Source: Rhododendron vialii (taxonomy: Eukaryota > Streptophyta > Magnoliopsida > Ericales > Ericaceae). Taken from it: DNA of 64,000 nucleotides. This document shows, piece by piece, positions 45,563-56,117 of the stretch. Each line of letters begins with the position of its first letter. The first letter of the stretch is position 1. The position numbers and the translations under genes were made by a program. The notes beneath the pieces were generated by a model. That model saw nothing but the letters and a program-made list of their open reading frames with translations. It ran no database searches and was not told the origin of the DNA. The stretch is from NCBI RefSeq assembly GCF_030253575.1, contig NC_080564.1, forward strand, positions 3,702,501 to 3,766,500, written 5' to 3'.

Positions 45563-48500
45563 ATGGAGGAGGAAGTGGGCAAAGAGAACGAAACCCCTAA
45601 TTCCAACGACAAAATCACCAACCATAGCCCACAAAATCCGAACAAGAAGGCTGCAAAATCATGCAAGGGTTGCGTCTACTACTCATCCACCTTCAAATCC
45701 AATAATCGCAACCCTTTATGCGTCGGCATCTCTCGTTCCCTTCCCCAAGGTCTCTTCCCCTCATTTTCAACACAACCCTTTGCTCTTACGATGAAATTAT
45801 TTACTGGGTTTTGTTCATCTAACCTTTTTATTTCCATTTTTTGGGATTCTTGTGGGTCCATTTAATCCACCTGTCCACTAGTTTGACCCAAAATCAAATT
45901 TAGATATATGCTGTTTATCTTGATCAAAATCAACTGCTCTGGGTACTTTTCGAATGGATTTGTTTCATTTTTTTTGCAACTTTTGTTTGTTTAAGGATTT
46001 TAGCTCAATTGTTTTGCTGAGCTGTTTTTCTTGTTCAAGTTGTTAATCACTTAATCTGCTTTGAATTTCCTCCTCTTTATTGTGGTTGTTACGTAAATTA
46101 AGCACTCGGGCGAGAAGGATTGGGTTTGGAGGCGTAGGAGTTCAATCTGGATCAACTAAATTATGAGTTCGTCATGCTCAAGCAATTAGGCACTTGCTGT
46201 TTCTCTTCTATATGAAGGGAGAATTTGTCTTGGCAACACTAAAAAAGATCGCCGATAAGAAAAAAAAAACTAAAAAAGATTGGATTTTTGAAAAACTTGG
46301 TGGAATGCCCGTCTAAACCAATCCTGTGAGCCCTGCCCCCGAGTCGTTGAACCTCCTTTTCTCCGTCTTTACATACAACTTTAAAGAATTCAGGTTTGTG
46401 TTCTCCTCCACATCATCGAATTTTGCTGGAACATAGGTTGACGGGCAAACTTTTGCGCAACTAGAGTTTCATTTCGAATGGGGTTTCATCTTGTTAATCT
46501 GGCGATCGAAATGGCACACTTGCTGAAGGCATCGTAATATGATTGATTGCATCAATCGAGGTTGTTTGTGTGAGTGGGATATACTTTTGCAGAAAACAGG
46601 GAACAGTCATCATTAGTGATGGTGATCATCTTGGCATTTCCTGAAATGAAAGCCTTTCACATGTGTCACTCTAGAAATGAAATCCCTGGTTGCTAACTGT
46701 TAGTTGTGGCTCTATTAAGTGCAATGCATGCTATCAATATCTCCATAAACTGCTGGTGTCTCCAGCATGTTGCTTACTTATGTGGTGCCTCCAGCATGTT
46801 GCTTACTTATGTGGTGCATACTTAAGGGAAGACCCAAGTCCCAAAGTCTTCTATTATAACTTTGTAGCAGACAATTCCTAGCTGACTTTGGCAAATTAGT
46901 TTGCTTCTAGAGAGGATGCGATGGATCTTCTAGTTCGCAAAACTACCTTCTAGAAAGATAGGTCCTTGGTTATTGTATCTTGTAAATAATGTTTTGATCT
47001 TTGAGTCAAAATGGAAGTTGGTTGTGGGTAGAGCTGGGCAACGGACAGGAGACACGATAACACGACACGAACCGGACACGAAGTTAGCGGGTTAGGGTTG
47101 AACATTTCTGACACGAAACACGAAAATGACACGACTCGAGAACACGAATTCTAAATGGGTTGGGTTCGGGTTGAACACGCGAGACACGAAATTGACACGA
47201 TTAACACGGTTACTAATCTGTGTCACCCATTAACGCGAACGTATATACATAATATATGGTATATCTGTAATTCTATATAGAGTTGGGCAACAGACACGAT
47301 AACACGACACGAACCGGACACGAAGTTAACGGGTTAGGGTTGAGCATTTCTGACACGAAACACGAAAATGACATGACTCGAGAAACACGAATTCTAAATG
47401 GATTGGGTTCGGGTTGGGTGATTTGTGACACGAACCCGACTAACACGACACGAACACGACCCGACTCGACCTCTTACCCAGGTCTAGTTGTGGGTGGAGA
47501 ACCATCCAAATCATTATGACAAGCTTATTCGGGTCTTTTGTAGATTGGTTTTGGAGGGATATAGTGATTGCTTTTGCAGGTTTTTCTTGGTTTGGGGACA
47601 GTGCCTCGTATCTTCAAAATTAAAGGCTAGTGATCATTGCTAGTTGATACTTCAACCAATTTTCTTTTGGGTCATTGGATATGCATCTTGTCATTTGCTG
47701 CTTGAATTTAGTATGAAGTAGATGATAGATAGGATATGTTTTACGGTCTTAAAGTGGAAGGAGAAGGACGACAAAGTTGCTTGTTGTACCTTATCTCCTA
47801 GTTTGGTGTTTAATCAGTAAATAAGGAAGGCTGAGATTCTTCCTTATTGTCGCTGCTGGGCTGCTCTAGTCTGGTGAAATAGACTGGGTTACCTTTGGTG
47901 TTTCTCTGGGCAGCAGATGAAGGGAATTCAGATGCTAGCTTTAGTTGCCAGTTCTCATTACATCATGCATATATTTCACAGCGTGTGTATATTGAACAGG
48001 AAGACGGAGGGATTCAAAGTATCTTTGCTGCGATATTGTTCTCAACCTCTTATAAATGAAAGATATTTAGTGACAAGCTTCATGATAAATATGTATGCCT
48101 ACATGAGGGTATCGTACCTGTTTTTTAAGCAACGGTTTAATTCTAGAAAGTTTCATCAGAGATAAACAGGGTAATATGACAATTCAACCATTTAGTAAAC
48201 ATCATAAGCTATGGCTCAAGATGCCCATGCATATTAATTTGATTGTGTACCTTTTGGTAAATACTTGAATTGGGCAAGCATTATCTATTTCCAGTTGCTT
48301 AAGTGGCTTCTGATCTTATAAGCTGAGGGAGGAAACAGTTTTTGCTTCTATACCTGTATTTAGACAGAATTGATTTGTGTATTTTTCCTGCACTAAATTT
48401 GAAGCAGTCATGTTTTATAGATACTGAAAAGTTAGTAGTTCCTTACTTGCAAATATGATACTGATGTCTACTCTTGATAACTAGTACCCCGCCACATTGT

Positions 48501-50350
48501 TGGAGAAACTGAGTTGGATGCTTCTAGAGAGGGAAGAAGCCTTGTGGAGTTCAAATATGCTTGTGTTGGTTACTCTGTGTACTCAAATGGAAAGGATCCT
48601 TCAGTGGACGGCCAACAGACACAAGCAGAATTGCCAATTTGTGTTGGCCTCGAGGTTATTATCTCAACTTTTGTCGTTTCTTTTTTCTTTGCCTTATTTG
48701 GTCTATCGTTTTACATTTTGGATTGGGTGTTTTATCAGCACCTAGTGGAACTAAATACTTATGTTAGGTGGTTGTGCCTTGGTGATCCTCTCAGTTATGA
48801 TATTATCATATTAGCGAGACACCATGCTTATTGCTTCTTGATGAACGAGAATCTTTGCTTTAAATTTTCTTAATCCAATAAGTTGCATACTTTCTCAGCT
48901 GAAGTAAAGCATATGCAAATAGGAAGGTGATATTGATAGCGTATGACTTTTACATTCTCAGATTTTAACTCTTTTCAATAAGTTGTTGAGTCTTGTAAAT
49001 GATAACAAAGGAACTGCCTAATTTTTGTTCATTATCATCGGAAAACGGAAGCTCACGAGCGTAGTTAACCCTTGCTGCAGGCTTTGGTAGGCAAAAGAGC
49101 AAGTGCACCTGACTCTGTTCCTGCTCATGTTCATGTTCATAATAAAGAAGGTAATTTTATTTGCACTATGACTGTATTAACTATTTTTGTTTCTGCTACA
49201 TGTGAATTATGGACTCATGCTTAGGTATCGAGGCTTTCATATTAGAGCAGTGGCATGTGATTATTTTGTACTTGCTTCGAAAAAGGATGAGAGTAGGTAA
49301 AACTAATTGGAAGAACTGTCTATCTGAGTGTATTGAACTCCGAATAGTGGTGCGCTTGTATGTAAAGGAAAGATGGAATGAAGTATATTGCTTTTAAGTA
49401 TCAAGTCAAGAAGCCACTGCAGTGCAGTTGGCCATCTCATTTGGCCTTCCCAGTAGAGGCGTGAGTTCGAGCCCCACGGGGGCTCGACCGGTGTCCAGGG
49501 CTATGGATAGCCTCTAGACCCCTTGTGAACTAACATACTAACTAACTAACTCCCATGATCCCGCTGATGTATAAAGGTGACAAAAAAAAGTAACAAGTCA
49601 TACACAACTCACTGTGACAGCTGTTGCCTTAGAATGTAATTGGGAGTTTAGAAGCGTAGTGTAGAGCAGTTGCAGTGACAAAGGTCTTTTATAATCATCA
49701 TTGTTATATTTTACGGTTTGACTTGCAATCGACTTGGTCAAACTGTCAAATTATATTGACTGCTAAAGTTGTTACTGTGTTGAAATATTATTGTGGTGTC
49801 AAGGCATAATTCTTTTATTTAGAGGCTGTTTGAGAACCCCTCATTTGGCAAGGACTAGGCTTCTTATCTTGTCTTTTCTGGTGACATCAACTGTTACGGG
49901 AAGTTAATGTCTTGTATCTATTATCATTCCATTAACTGGCATTTTCAGTTAGTTATTTGATTATCATTGTTATTGTTATTTGCAATAGTTATTTTTATTC
50001 AATACCTGGTATGCTGTGTGGCTTCCCTTCTGTTGACTACCATTTGCTGTTTCTTTCTTGAAGATTCTCATGGATTTCCACAGCCACAGCCACAGCCTCG
50101 AACGCATCAGCCTGCTCGTTTCCAAGGGGACGAGTTCATGAGCAAGTAAGTCAACAATATGATTTCTTTTTCAATAAGCTTTGTGTAAGACCCAAAAGGA
50201 TTGAGATATGTATTTTGTCAAAACTGCAGATTTTCAAGAAATGCAGGCTTGGTTGCAATGGGGGTGGCCAAGAACCTGTATCGAGTAGGCAATTCCATCA
50301 AAGGACGTATCGATGGCATTCTGTACCCGTACCGAAGCCGACCAAAGTAA
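45563..50350 (+). CDS. Small plant protein with CKGC motif, DUF8204-like, function unknown
   Basis: Five exons: 45563-45749, 48485-48654, 49081-49150, 50064-50145, 50230-50350; 630 nt, 209 residues, GT-AG introns. The N-terminus is charged and disordered (EEEVGKENETPNSNDK). The conserved core starts SCKGCVYYSSTFKS, then CVGISRSLPQ, VGETELDASREGRSLVEFKY, ACVGYSVY and ELPICVGLE; the five Cys residues may bind a metal. A His/Pro/Gln-rich linker (HVHVHNKE, PQPQPQP) leads to a basic C-terminus (GVAKNLYRVGNSIKGRIDG, PYRSRPK). I recognise the architecture as a conserved plant family but no biochemical role. No signal peptide or membrane span. Intron 1 (2.7 kb) holds an hAT MITE and intron 3 a SINE. 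Confidence 0.88.
46760..46817. repeat. 29-bp tandem duplication in DUF8204-like intron 1
   Basis: CTCCAGCATGTTGCTTACTT followed by ATGTGGTGC occurs twice in a row with a 29-bp period, apparently without mismatches. Confidence 0.9.
47029..47486. mobile_element. hAT-type MITE with 8-bp target duplication, internally duplicated
   Basis: Termini TAGAGCTGGGCAA (left) and, on the minus strand, TAGACCTGGGTAA (right), flanked by a perfect 8-bp duplication GTTGTGGG (47021-47028 and 47487-47494). The body is made of ACACGA-rich units; a second copy of the left terminal region begins near 47280 (GAGTTGGGCAACAGACACGA), so the element contains an internal duplication or nested copy. 458 bp, no transposase. 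Located in intron 1 of the DUF8204-like gene. Confidence 0.92.
49409..49587 (+). mobile_element. tRNA-type SINE with 13-bp target duplication
   Basis: A 179-bp insertion with a B-box-like GAGTTCGAGCCCC at about 49462, a body ending CTGATGTATAAAGGTGACA and a short A-run. Flanking direct repeats AAGTATCAAGTCA (49396-49408) and AAGTAACAAGTCA (49588-49600) match at 12 of 13 positions. Promoter box, A tail and duplication together fit a tRNA-derived SINE on the plus strand. It lies in intron 3 of the DUF8204-like gene. Confidence 0.85.
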
Positions 50351-51494
50351 GATTGCCAATTTCCCTGTACAACACCAGCGAAAATAAACAAGCAGCAACC
50401 TGGCTTTGACCTAATTCTGCATTCTGTTTGAACCCAAACACTTTCTTCCCCTTCTTCCTCCTCCTCCCATTCTGTTCTGCTCCTCAAAGCATTTGTCCAG
50501 TTGCAAGGGATAGATGGCATTTTCTCACTCTGTCGAAAACGGTTCGATACTGTTTTGATGGCTATCTATTGTTGGTATTTAGCTTAGGCATCTGGGAGCT
50601 TGGATTGTATTGAGAGTTGGCCTTGTTCTTATGTAAAGTCTTGACTCTTGTTTTCTGTAAAAATACTGGGTTTTAATGTTATAATTGAATTCACTATATG
50701 CTTCTCGGGTGCTGCGGTTGAAAATTTTCCAGTGAAATGAAATTTCTTAGATATGGTAGTGTCATTGAAGTATAGTTTTTATTCTTTCTTCTTGTTGGTT
50801 TAGAAGGTGGTCGTTTAATTGATTAGATCAGGTCGAAGGCTAGTATAGGGCTGTAGAGGAGCCAGAAAGTAGGTTCTTGAAGTTTGGCTTGACGACACGA
50901 GCTTTAAAATTGTGTTCAAGCTTGGTTCGTTTACAATTAGAGTTGAAAGTTGATGTAGTTTTCCTGTGATCTTTATGATTAATGGTTTCTTCTTTCGCCG
51001 TTCAAAAAAAAGAATGTCGATGTAGTTTTTTACCGAATTGAAAGCTCGAGTAGGTTCAGTTTTACAAAGGTTTGGGATAGATCATTTAGCATTCAGGTAA
51101 GAAGAGAGTAGAAGTAATGCATGAATTACCTGTGTTGAAAAGGTTTTACGACAGTATGCTTGAATGGGAACATTCATATGTTCAGTTTTCCTCCAGTTCG
51201 GTCCAGCTTTAGGCCGTGGTGGCCCCATTCTAAGCTCACAGTGGTGATTAGAACTATTCATTGATCTAACATCAATATCTATTCAAACAAATACCATGAA
51301 AGCACACGAAAAAGTGATGGATTCGGAATACATGTTAAGTCACGGATAAAGAAAAAAGAGCAATGCTAGAAACCCAAATAACTTACCCCGAAAAGGGAAA
51401 TCAAAGGTCCAAATTTACTCATAAGATGATATGGACTTTTGATTTTTCTTTTCGGGGTATTTTTTAGGTAAGTTTTTTGGATGTCCAGCATTAA
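50351..51494. other. 3' flank of the DUF8204-like gene
   Basis: The first 300-400 bp should be the 3'UTR and polyadenylation region. The rest is AT-rich without recognised genes. A short inverted repeat around 51385-51480 (CTTACCCCGAAAAG... paired with CTTTTCGGGGTATTTTTTAG) may be a small foldback of about 100 bp. Confidence 0.45.
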
Positions 51495-52073
51495 TGAAGA
51501 AAAAATTGGAGTTCCTTAAGAAGTTCTGCCAAAGATAAATGCATTCTGTTCATAGTATAGTTGAGGCGAAAATTCTTAAAACTCTCAGACTGGAGTGAGT
51601 TAAGGACGAAATTGATCAAGGCCTCGGACCCCAAGGATCTCTAGTTCGTTCAGAAGAGCCATCATCTTCAGAACATGATCCCTAATTGGGATCCCTTCAA
51701 CATGGGTTATGCTCACCAATTCTTTTATAGCAACTAGCCTTGCTGCACAATTTTGATCCCCAGACATTTCTTTGAGGTTCAACATCATATCGTAAGCAGT
51801 TTCCATAAACTGATGCTGATGTTGCAATATATTTGACATAGAAGCCAGAATATAACACTGCGCCATCTCATCAATCTTAATTCAATCCTTATAAGGCTTT
51901 GTTTCCTATTCTGTGGCATTCTCATCAGGTTTTAGAGGGTAGTCCTCAAACAACACATATTTGTGCCCCTCAACAGTTAACACAATATTCAAATTTCTTT
52001 TCTAATCAATATAGTTTGATCCAATAAGTTTGTTTTCTTTGAGAATAATGTCAGGTGGATTGAAAGAGCCCAT
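51495..52073 (-). pseudogene. Decayed Ty1/copia gag fragment
   Basis: Minus-strand translation beginning at an ATG (52073) shows a copia-type gag: an N-terminal block (LKENKLIGSNYIDWKR-like), then LVAIKELVSITHVEGIPIRD, HVLKMMALLNELE and a further block RLNYTMNRMHLSLAELLKEL. Several in-frame stops occur, at least two at positions where the family has Trp, consistent with G-to-A decay. No LTRs, protease or polymerase accompany it, so this is a fragment. It is non-functional. Confidence 0.75.
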
Positions 52074-52274
52074 TTTTGAATCTGAGAATCAAATAACATA
52101 ACAACAATTATGATGGGCAATAAAAATTTTGAATTTCATTTTAATATCGGTTTCTTCAACCACATGTTAAAAGAAAAAATATTGGCAACCTTACACACCG
52201 TGAAGAGTATGCTTCGATGGGAAGTCCTCTACTCTTCATCATTTGATTTTCAAAGCACATGCAGAAAGCATTTA

Positions 52275-52465
52275 CAAGTAAACACCAACGAATTTTTCTA
52301 TGCCGGGTGATAGCATGTGGTGCCCTTCGACGCATTCGAGCCATCCATTTTCGATTTGGATAGCTCTGATTTGGAGAGAAAAAGAGGAAAGTGGTAGGGA
52401 GAGGAGAGAGAGGGTTTTAGATTCGTGTTGTGGGGGGGGGGGGGGGGGGGGGGGGGCGCTCACGT
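52275..52465 (-). repeat. Dispersed repeat copy A: possible captured first exon
   Basis: On the minus strand, after a C-run, a CT-rich leader, then a short frame ending HHMLSPGIEKFVGVYL before a stop. The same arrangement occurs at 55930-56108 on the other strand with about 80-90% identity across leader and frame. In copy A the equivalent of the copy-B start codon is ATGG (about 52348), giving a frame of similar length. Could be the 5' end of a gene copied by a transposon, or part of an LTR. Confidence 0.5.
52432..52456 (+). repeat. Homopolymer of 25 G
   Basis: An uninterrupted run of 25 G on the plus strand. Long G runs are rare in plant DNA and can form quadruplexes; length may be affected by sequencing error. 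Confidence 0.85.
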
Positions 52466-52826
52466 GTAAATACATATGAGCTAGATATGTGCGATTGATT
52501 GATGATTAGAGAAGGGAAAATAGAAGTGATTTAGAGGAGTGAAGGAAGGACTGAAGGAGAAGGAGCAAGAGGACAGAAGAGACAAAGGCAGTGAATCCCT
52601 TGTCTTTCCGCGGTAGGCGAGAACGTGAATGTAACTTGTATTCTTTTCTTATTCGTCACAGAGTAAAAATAATCGATGCATTATTTAGAACCTTAAGAGC
52701 CGATGTAACTTGTACTCTTATTTTCTTATTCGTCACGGAGTAAAAATTGGCAAGAACGTGAATGTAATAAAACAAATTATTAGAAAACCACTATTGTGAT
52801 GCATTTGTGTTTTGTGTTCTTGATTA

Positions 52827-53033
52827 CTCCATCTGTAAATATTTATTCAATCCGCAAAATGAGAACTCCAAAATAATGTCTTTTCAAGAAATTTTTTTTT
52901 AATTTTTTATAAATTAAAAAAACCCATCGATATCTAGTGAATTGTTGAAAGAAATTTGAATTTTTCTTGCAAAAATTGTATAATTTTTATATTATCGTTT
53001 TGTGGACCAGATAAACATTATAGGATGGAGAGA
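52827..53033. mobile_element. Stowaway-like MITE, same family as 19703 and 55704
   Basis: Begins CTCCATCTGTAAATATTTAT after TA; interior motif CATCGATATCTAGTGAATTG is shared almost exactly with the element at 55704. The right end reads GGACCAGATAAACATTATAG then GATGGAG, the inverse of the left terminus with differences. The right boundary is approximate. Confidence 0.7.
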
Positions 53034-53279
53034 GCATCTTTTTGCCCGTTGTGTACCTACAGTACACCTTTTTCACGGGTAGGAAAGAGGATAAGAGGTC
53101 GGTGATAACCGTGATATAGATGAGTAGTACTGTACTATATAGTAAACCACAGGACCGCAGGACGAGAATAAGAGGACAGAAGTATAATACACAGGACAAG
53201 AGTGCACAGTGTAAACGTTTACTTGGGGAAGGAAAGAGGACAAGAGGTCGGTGATAATAATAAACAGTCTACCTATCGC

Positions 53280-53390
53280 GGGCGTAGGGGAATCAGGGCT
53301 ATGTATAATAGTCTATGAAACTAAAACTAATCTAACATTTCGCTAATTCTCACTGATGTATATAATGTTGACGAAAAAAATTTACTGAAA
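53280..53390 (+). mobile_element. Possible decayed SINE tail
   Basis: CAGGGCTATG..., then CTGATGTATATAATGTTGACG and an A-run resemble the 3' half of the SINE at 49409-49587 (CAGGGCTATGGATAG, CTGATGTATAAAGGTGACA). No promoter boxes or duplication found, so this is a weak call. Confidence 0.45.
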
Positions 53391-53406
53391 CACAGGATTG
53401 CTGTCA

Positions 53407-53447
<41 letters not shown>

Positions 53448-53503
53448 TCATATCAATAGCTAATCAATCAACTAGCTAGCTAGAAGAGAGGGTAGGAGAG
53501 AAA

Positions 53504-54905
53504 ATGGCGTGGCATTGCCGAGGTTTGTGACGATCCAATCATCATTTTTCGAAAAAACCTACTTGCGCTACGTACACGAGGATGGGGAGTTACATGGGTA
53601 TCTCCAAGCCACTGGAGAGGAGATCGTGAGCCCATACGCAAAGTTCGAAATTGAGAGGGCAAAGAATGGGAATGTATTTGTTCACATAAGATGCTGTTAC
53701 AATAACAAATACTGGGTAGCAGCTAACTCAAGATCTCCCTACTTCATTATTGCAGCGGCTGATGAATCTAATGAAGACCAATCCCAATGGTCCTGTACCT
53801 TGTTCGAGCCTATTCGGGTAGATGATGATACTTTTCAATTTCGCCACGTTCAGCTAGGGCGCTATTTAACCGTTTCATCTTAAGTGCCGCAAAACGCGCC
53901 TGCCTAGCTAAGAGCAAACTCAACATCTGTTACTTCTGTTGGGCTTCATGTTTTCCGTGTTGGCGATTGGGAATTGCTGTTGATATTGCCCAAACACATC
54001 GCGCTCAAGGGGGACAACGACCTATACCTCAGCGCCCGCTGGATCCAGGGATACCAGTATCTGCAGTTCGCGTCCTGTGACCATGGAGATCCTACGGTTG
54101 GGAACGAGGTGTTCATCACTAAAGATGGAAGCATCCGCATCAAGAACAATTACTTTGGCAAATTCTGGAGGCGCAGTCCTAATTGGATCTGGGCGGACTC
54201 AGACGACACCACCACCGACAACTCGGACACTTTGTTCTCCCCCGTAAAAGTTGGTGACAACGTCATCGCTCTCCGCAATTTGGGTAATGCCAATTTCTGC
54301 AAGAGGCTCACCACCGAGGGCAAGACGAGTTGTCTCAATGCTGCAGTAACCACGATTTCCCTGGAGGCACGCTTGGTGGTTGAAGAGCTTGTTATCTGAA
54401 GGAAAATTTTGTCAATTTTCGCCTCTTGGATGCGAGAATCTACGGCTAGAACATCATTACAATGGTAACTAAAACTGCCACTAACGATACACAAGAATCC
54501 AACACTGCAACACTGAGCCTCGTGCGTAAAGAGACTAAGAGCAGTACTTGTAATGCCAGCGTTTCTTTGAAGTTAGGCGTGACAACAACTATAACAACGG
54601 GCATTCCACTCATCGCAAAGGGAGAGATAGAAGTTTCGACTGAGTTTTCCTCAGAATACCAGTGGGGCAATACTGTGACAACAGAGACCGAAGTGGAGAG
54701 CGTGTACACGATCACCGTGCCGCCAATGAGCAAGGTCACGGTAAGTCTCCTAGCGACACAGGGTACATGCGTCGTTCCATTTTCTTATACTCAGCGCGAC
54801 ACGCTTATGAGCGGCGAGCAAGTTGTCTACAACAAGGATGATGGCGTTTACACTCGCATCAACAGCTTCAACTTCTTCTACGAAACCAAACAAGAAAATC
54901 TGTGA
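53504..54905 (+). pseudogene. Broken amaranthin-type lectin with aerolysin-like C-terminal domain
   Basis: Three blocks of one protein family lie in order. Block 1 (53509-53880) is an agglutinin (beta-trefoil) domain; block 2 (about 53944-54396) is a second agglutinin domain (GYQYLQFASCDHGDPTVGNE); block 3 (about 54405-54902) is an aerolysin-like beta-rich domain (SVSLKLGVTTTITTGIPLIA, PFSYTQRDTL). Plants have such lectin-aerolysin fusions, thought to act in stress or defence; amaranthin binds the T-antigen disaccharide. The copy is disabled: the only suitable ATG (53504) is out of frame with block 1, TAA at 53881 and TAG at 53905 separate blocks 1 and 2, block 2 ends in a stop at 54397-54399 after which homology continues in another frame, and a further TAG interrupts the linker near 54452. 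The domains themselves are little decayed, so inactivation is recent, or the assembly has errors. Confidence 0.85.
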
Positions 54906-55383
54906 TATGGGAAATGCGGTTACCGAATAAATTTCTTAGTGTGGTAGCATTTGTTTTTGTTGTTGTTATTGTAGTTGAGCCAATAAGTTTTATCATAGTG
55001 TTTTGTGGGTGATCACTGCTGAAAATCTTCACGAGACTTCACTTGTCCTATTGGGACCGCCCATGGGTTTAAAAGAACTATTCATTTTAATTTGTTTTCA
55101 TTAATTGTATTTGTTTAGATTTGTTCATGACTAACAAAGTATAAGTTGGGGATGTGATAGGTGCTTAAATACATCTATTTAATCTCCTTAATTAACCTTT
55201 ATTGTGCTTGTCAATTTATATGGTTACTTAGTACACTTTATGTGATTTTCAAGATTGCAAGTCACTCGGATATATCGTTTGCATGGAAATTGGACTTTAA
55301 ATTGAAGAATTAAAAATAGAAGAATGCATGTTAAATTAAGAATTAAAGTATAAATACAGTAATTTCCAAAGCACATGCAGCAA

Positions 55384-55456
55384 GCCCGTCTAGCTCAGTT
55401 GGTAGAGCGCAAGGCTCTTAACCTTGTGGTCGTGGGTTCGAGCCCCACGGTGGGCG
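55384..55456 (+). tRNA. tRNA-Lys (CTT anticodon)
   Basis: A 73-nt cloverleaf: acceptor stem GCCCGTC pairing with GGTGGGC (two G-U pairs), D-arm with AGCTCAGTTGGTAGAGC, anticodon loop CTCTTAA with anticodon CTT, and T-arm with GGGTTCGAGCCCC. Discriminator base G, CCA not encoded. There is no intron. A T-rich stretch soon after (CTCTCTTTTTT at 55457) is a normal Pol III terminator. All stems pair, so it appears functional. Confidence 0.96.
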
Positions 55457-55457
55457 C

Positions 55458-55467
55458 TCTCTTTTTT
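55458..55467 (+). terminator. RNA polymerase III terminator of tRNA-Lys
   Basis: Run of six T within about 12 bp after the tRNA 3' end, the usual Pol III stop signal. Confidence 0.6.
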
Positions 55468-55703
55468 ATTTTCCTTTTTAGTGTAGGTGGTGGTGTTTCC
55501 GTTTTGAACATTCCTATGCTAAAAATCTGTTTTGTCTTTTTTCATCCCAATAACTCAATGGTCCAACAACACCAACAAGAGGTCACCTTAATTAAGCACC
55601 TTTTTAATGTTTGAAATCGGATGGAATTGCTTTCTCTTCTTCAACAATAGTTGACACAGACGTTTCGAGTTATCCAATTCACATGGTCCATGGATTCCTT
55701 ATA

Positions 55704-55917
55704 CTTCATCCCTCCCAAAATGATTGTCCGGTCCGTAAAACGAGGACTTAAAAATAATGCATTTCTTTTAAGAAAAAATCCAAATTTTTTTCATAAATTA
55801 AAAGAACTCATCGATATCTAGTGAATTGTTAAAAAAAAATTAAATTTTTCTTGCAAAAAGTATATTATTTTTACGTTCTCGTTTGCGGACCGAACAAATA
55901 TTATGGAACGAAGGGAG
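55704..55917. mobile_element. Stowaway-like MITE with TA flanks
   Basis: Left end CTTCATCCCTCCCAAAATGA then TTGTCCGGTCCG; right end (minus strand) CTCCCTTCGTTCCATAATAT then TTGTTCGGTCCG; TA on both sides (55702-55703, 55918-55919). 214 bp. Shares the GATATCTAGTGAATTGTT interior with the copies at 19703 and 52827. Confidence 0.82.
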
Positions 55918-55929
55918 TAACATTAAAAA

Positions 55930-56108
55930 GGTGCTTAAAACCCTCTCTCTCTCTCTCTCTCTCTCTCTTGTCTCACCCTACCATTTATTCTCCTCTTTCT
56001 CTCTCAAATTCGAGCCATCTAAATCGACAATGGACGGTCCAAATGCGTCGAGCGGGCACCACATGCTATCACCCGGAACAGAAAAATTTGTTGGTGTTTA
56101 CTTGTAAA
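55930..56108 (+). repeat. Dispersed repeat copy B: possible captured first exon
   Basis: CT microsatellite (55942-55969), pyrimidine-rich leader, ATG at 56031, then a 25-codon frame containing GHHMLSPGTEKFVGVYL. The codon before the stop overlaps a GTAAAA that would serve as a splice donor, so the frame looks like a first exon with its 5'UTR. Copy A at 52275-52465 has the same order on the opposite strand. It abuts the foldback element at 56118. Confidence 0.5.
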
Positions 56109-56117
56109 AATAAAGCT

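Noticed and set aside
54462-54905. Independent gene for the aerolysin-like block alone
   Set aside because: It starts in the middle of a linker that has homology upstream in the same family, so it is the C-terminal part of the broken lectin gene; a separate product is possible but unsupported.
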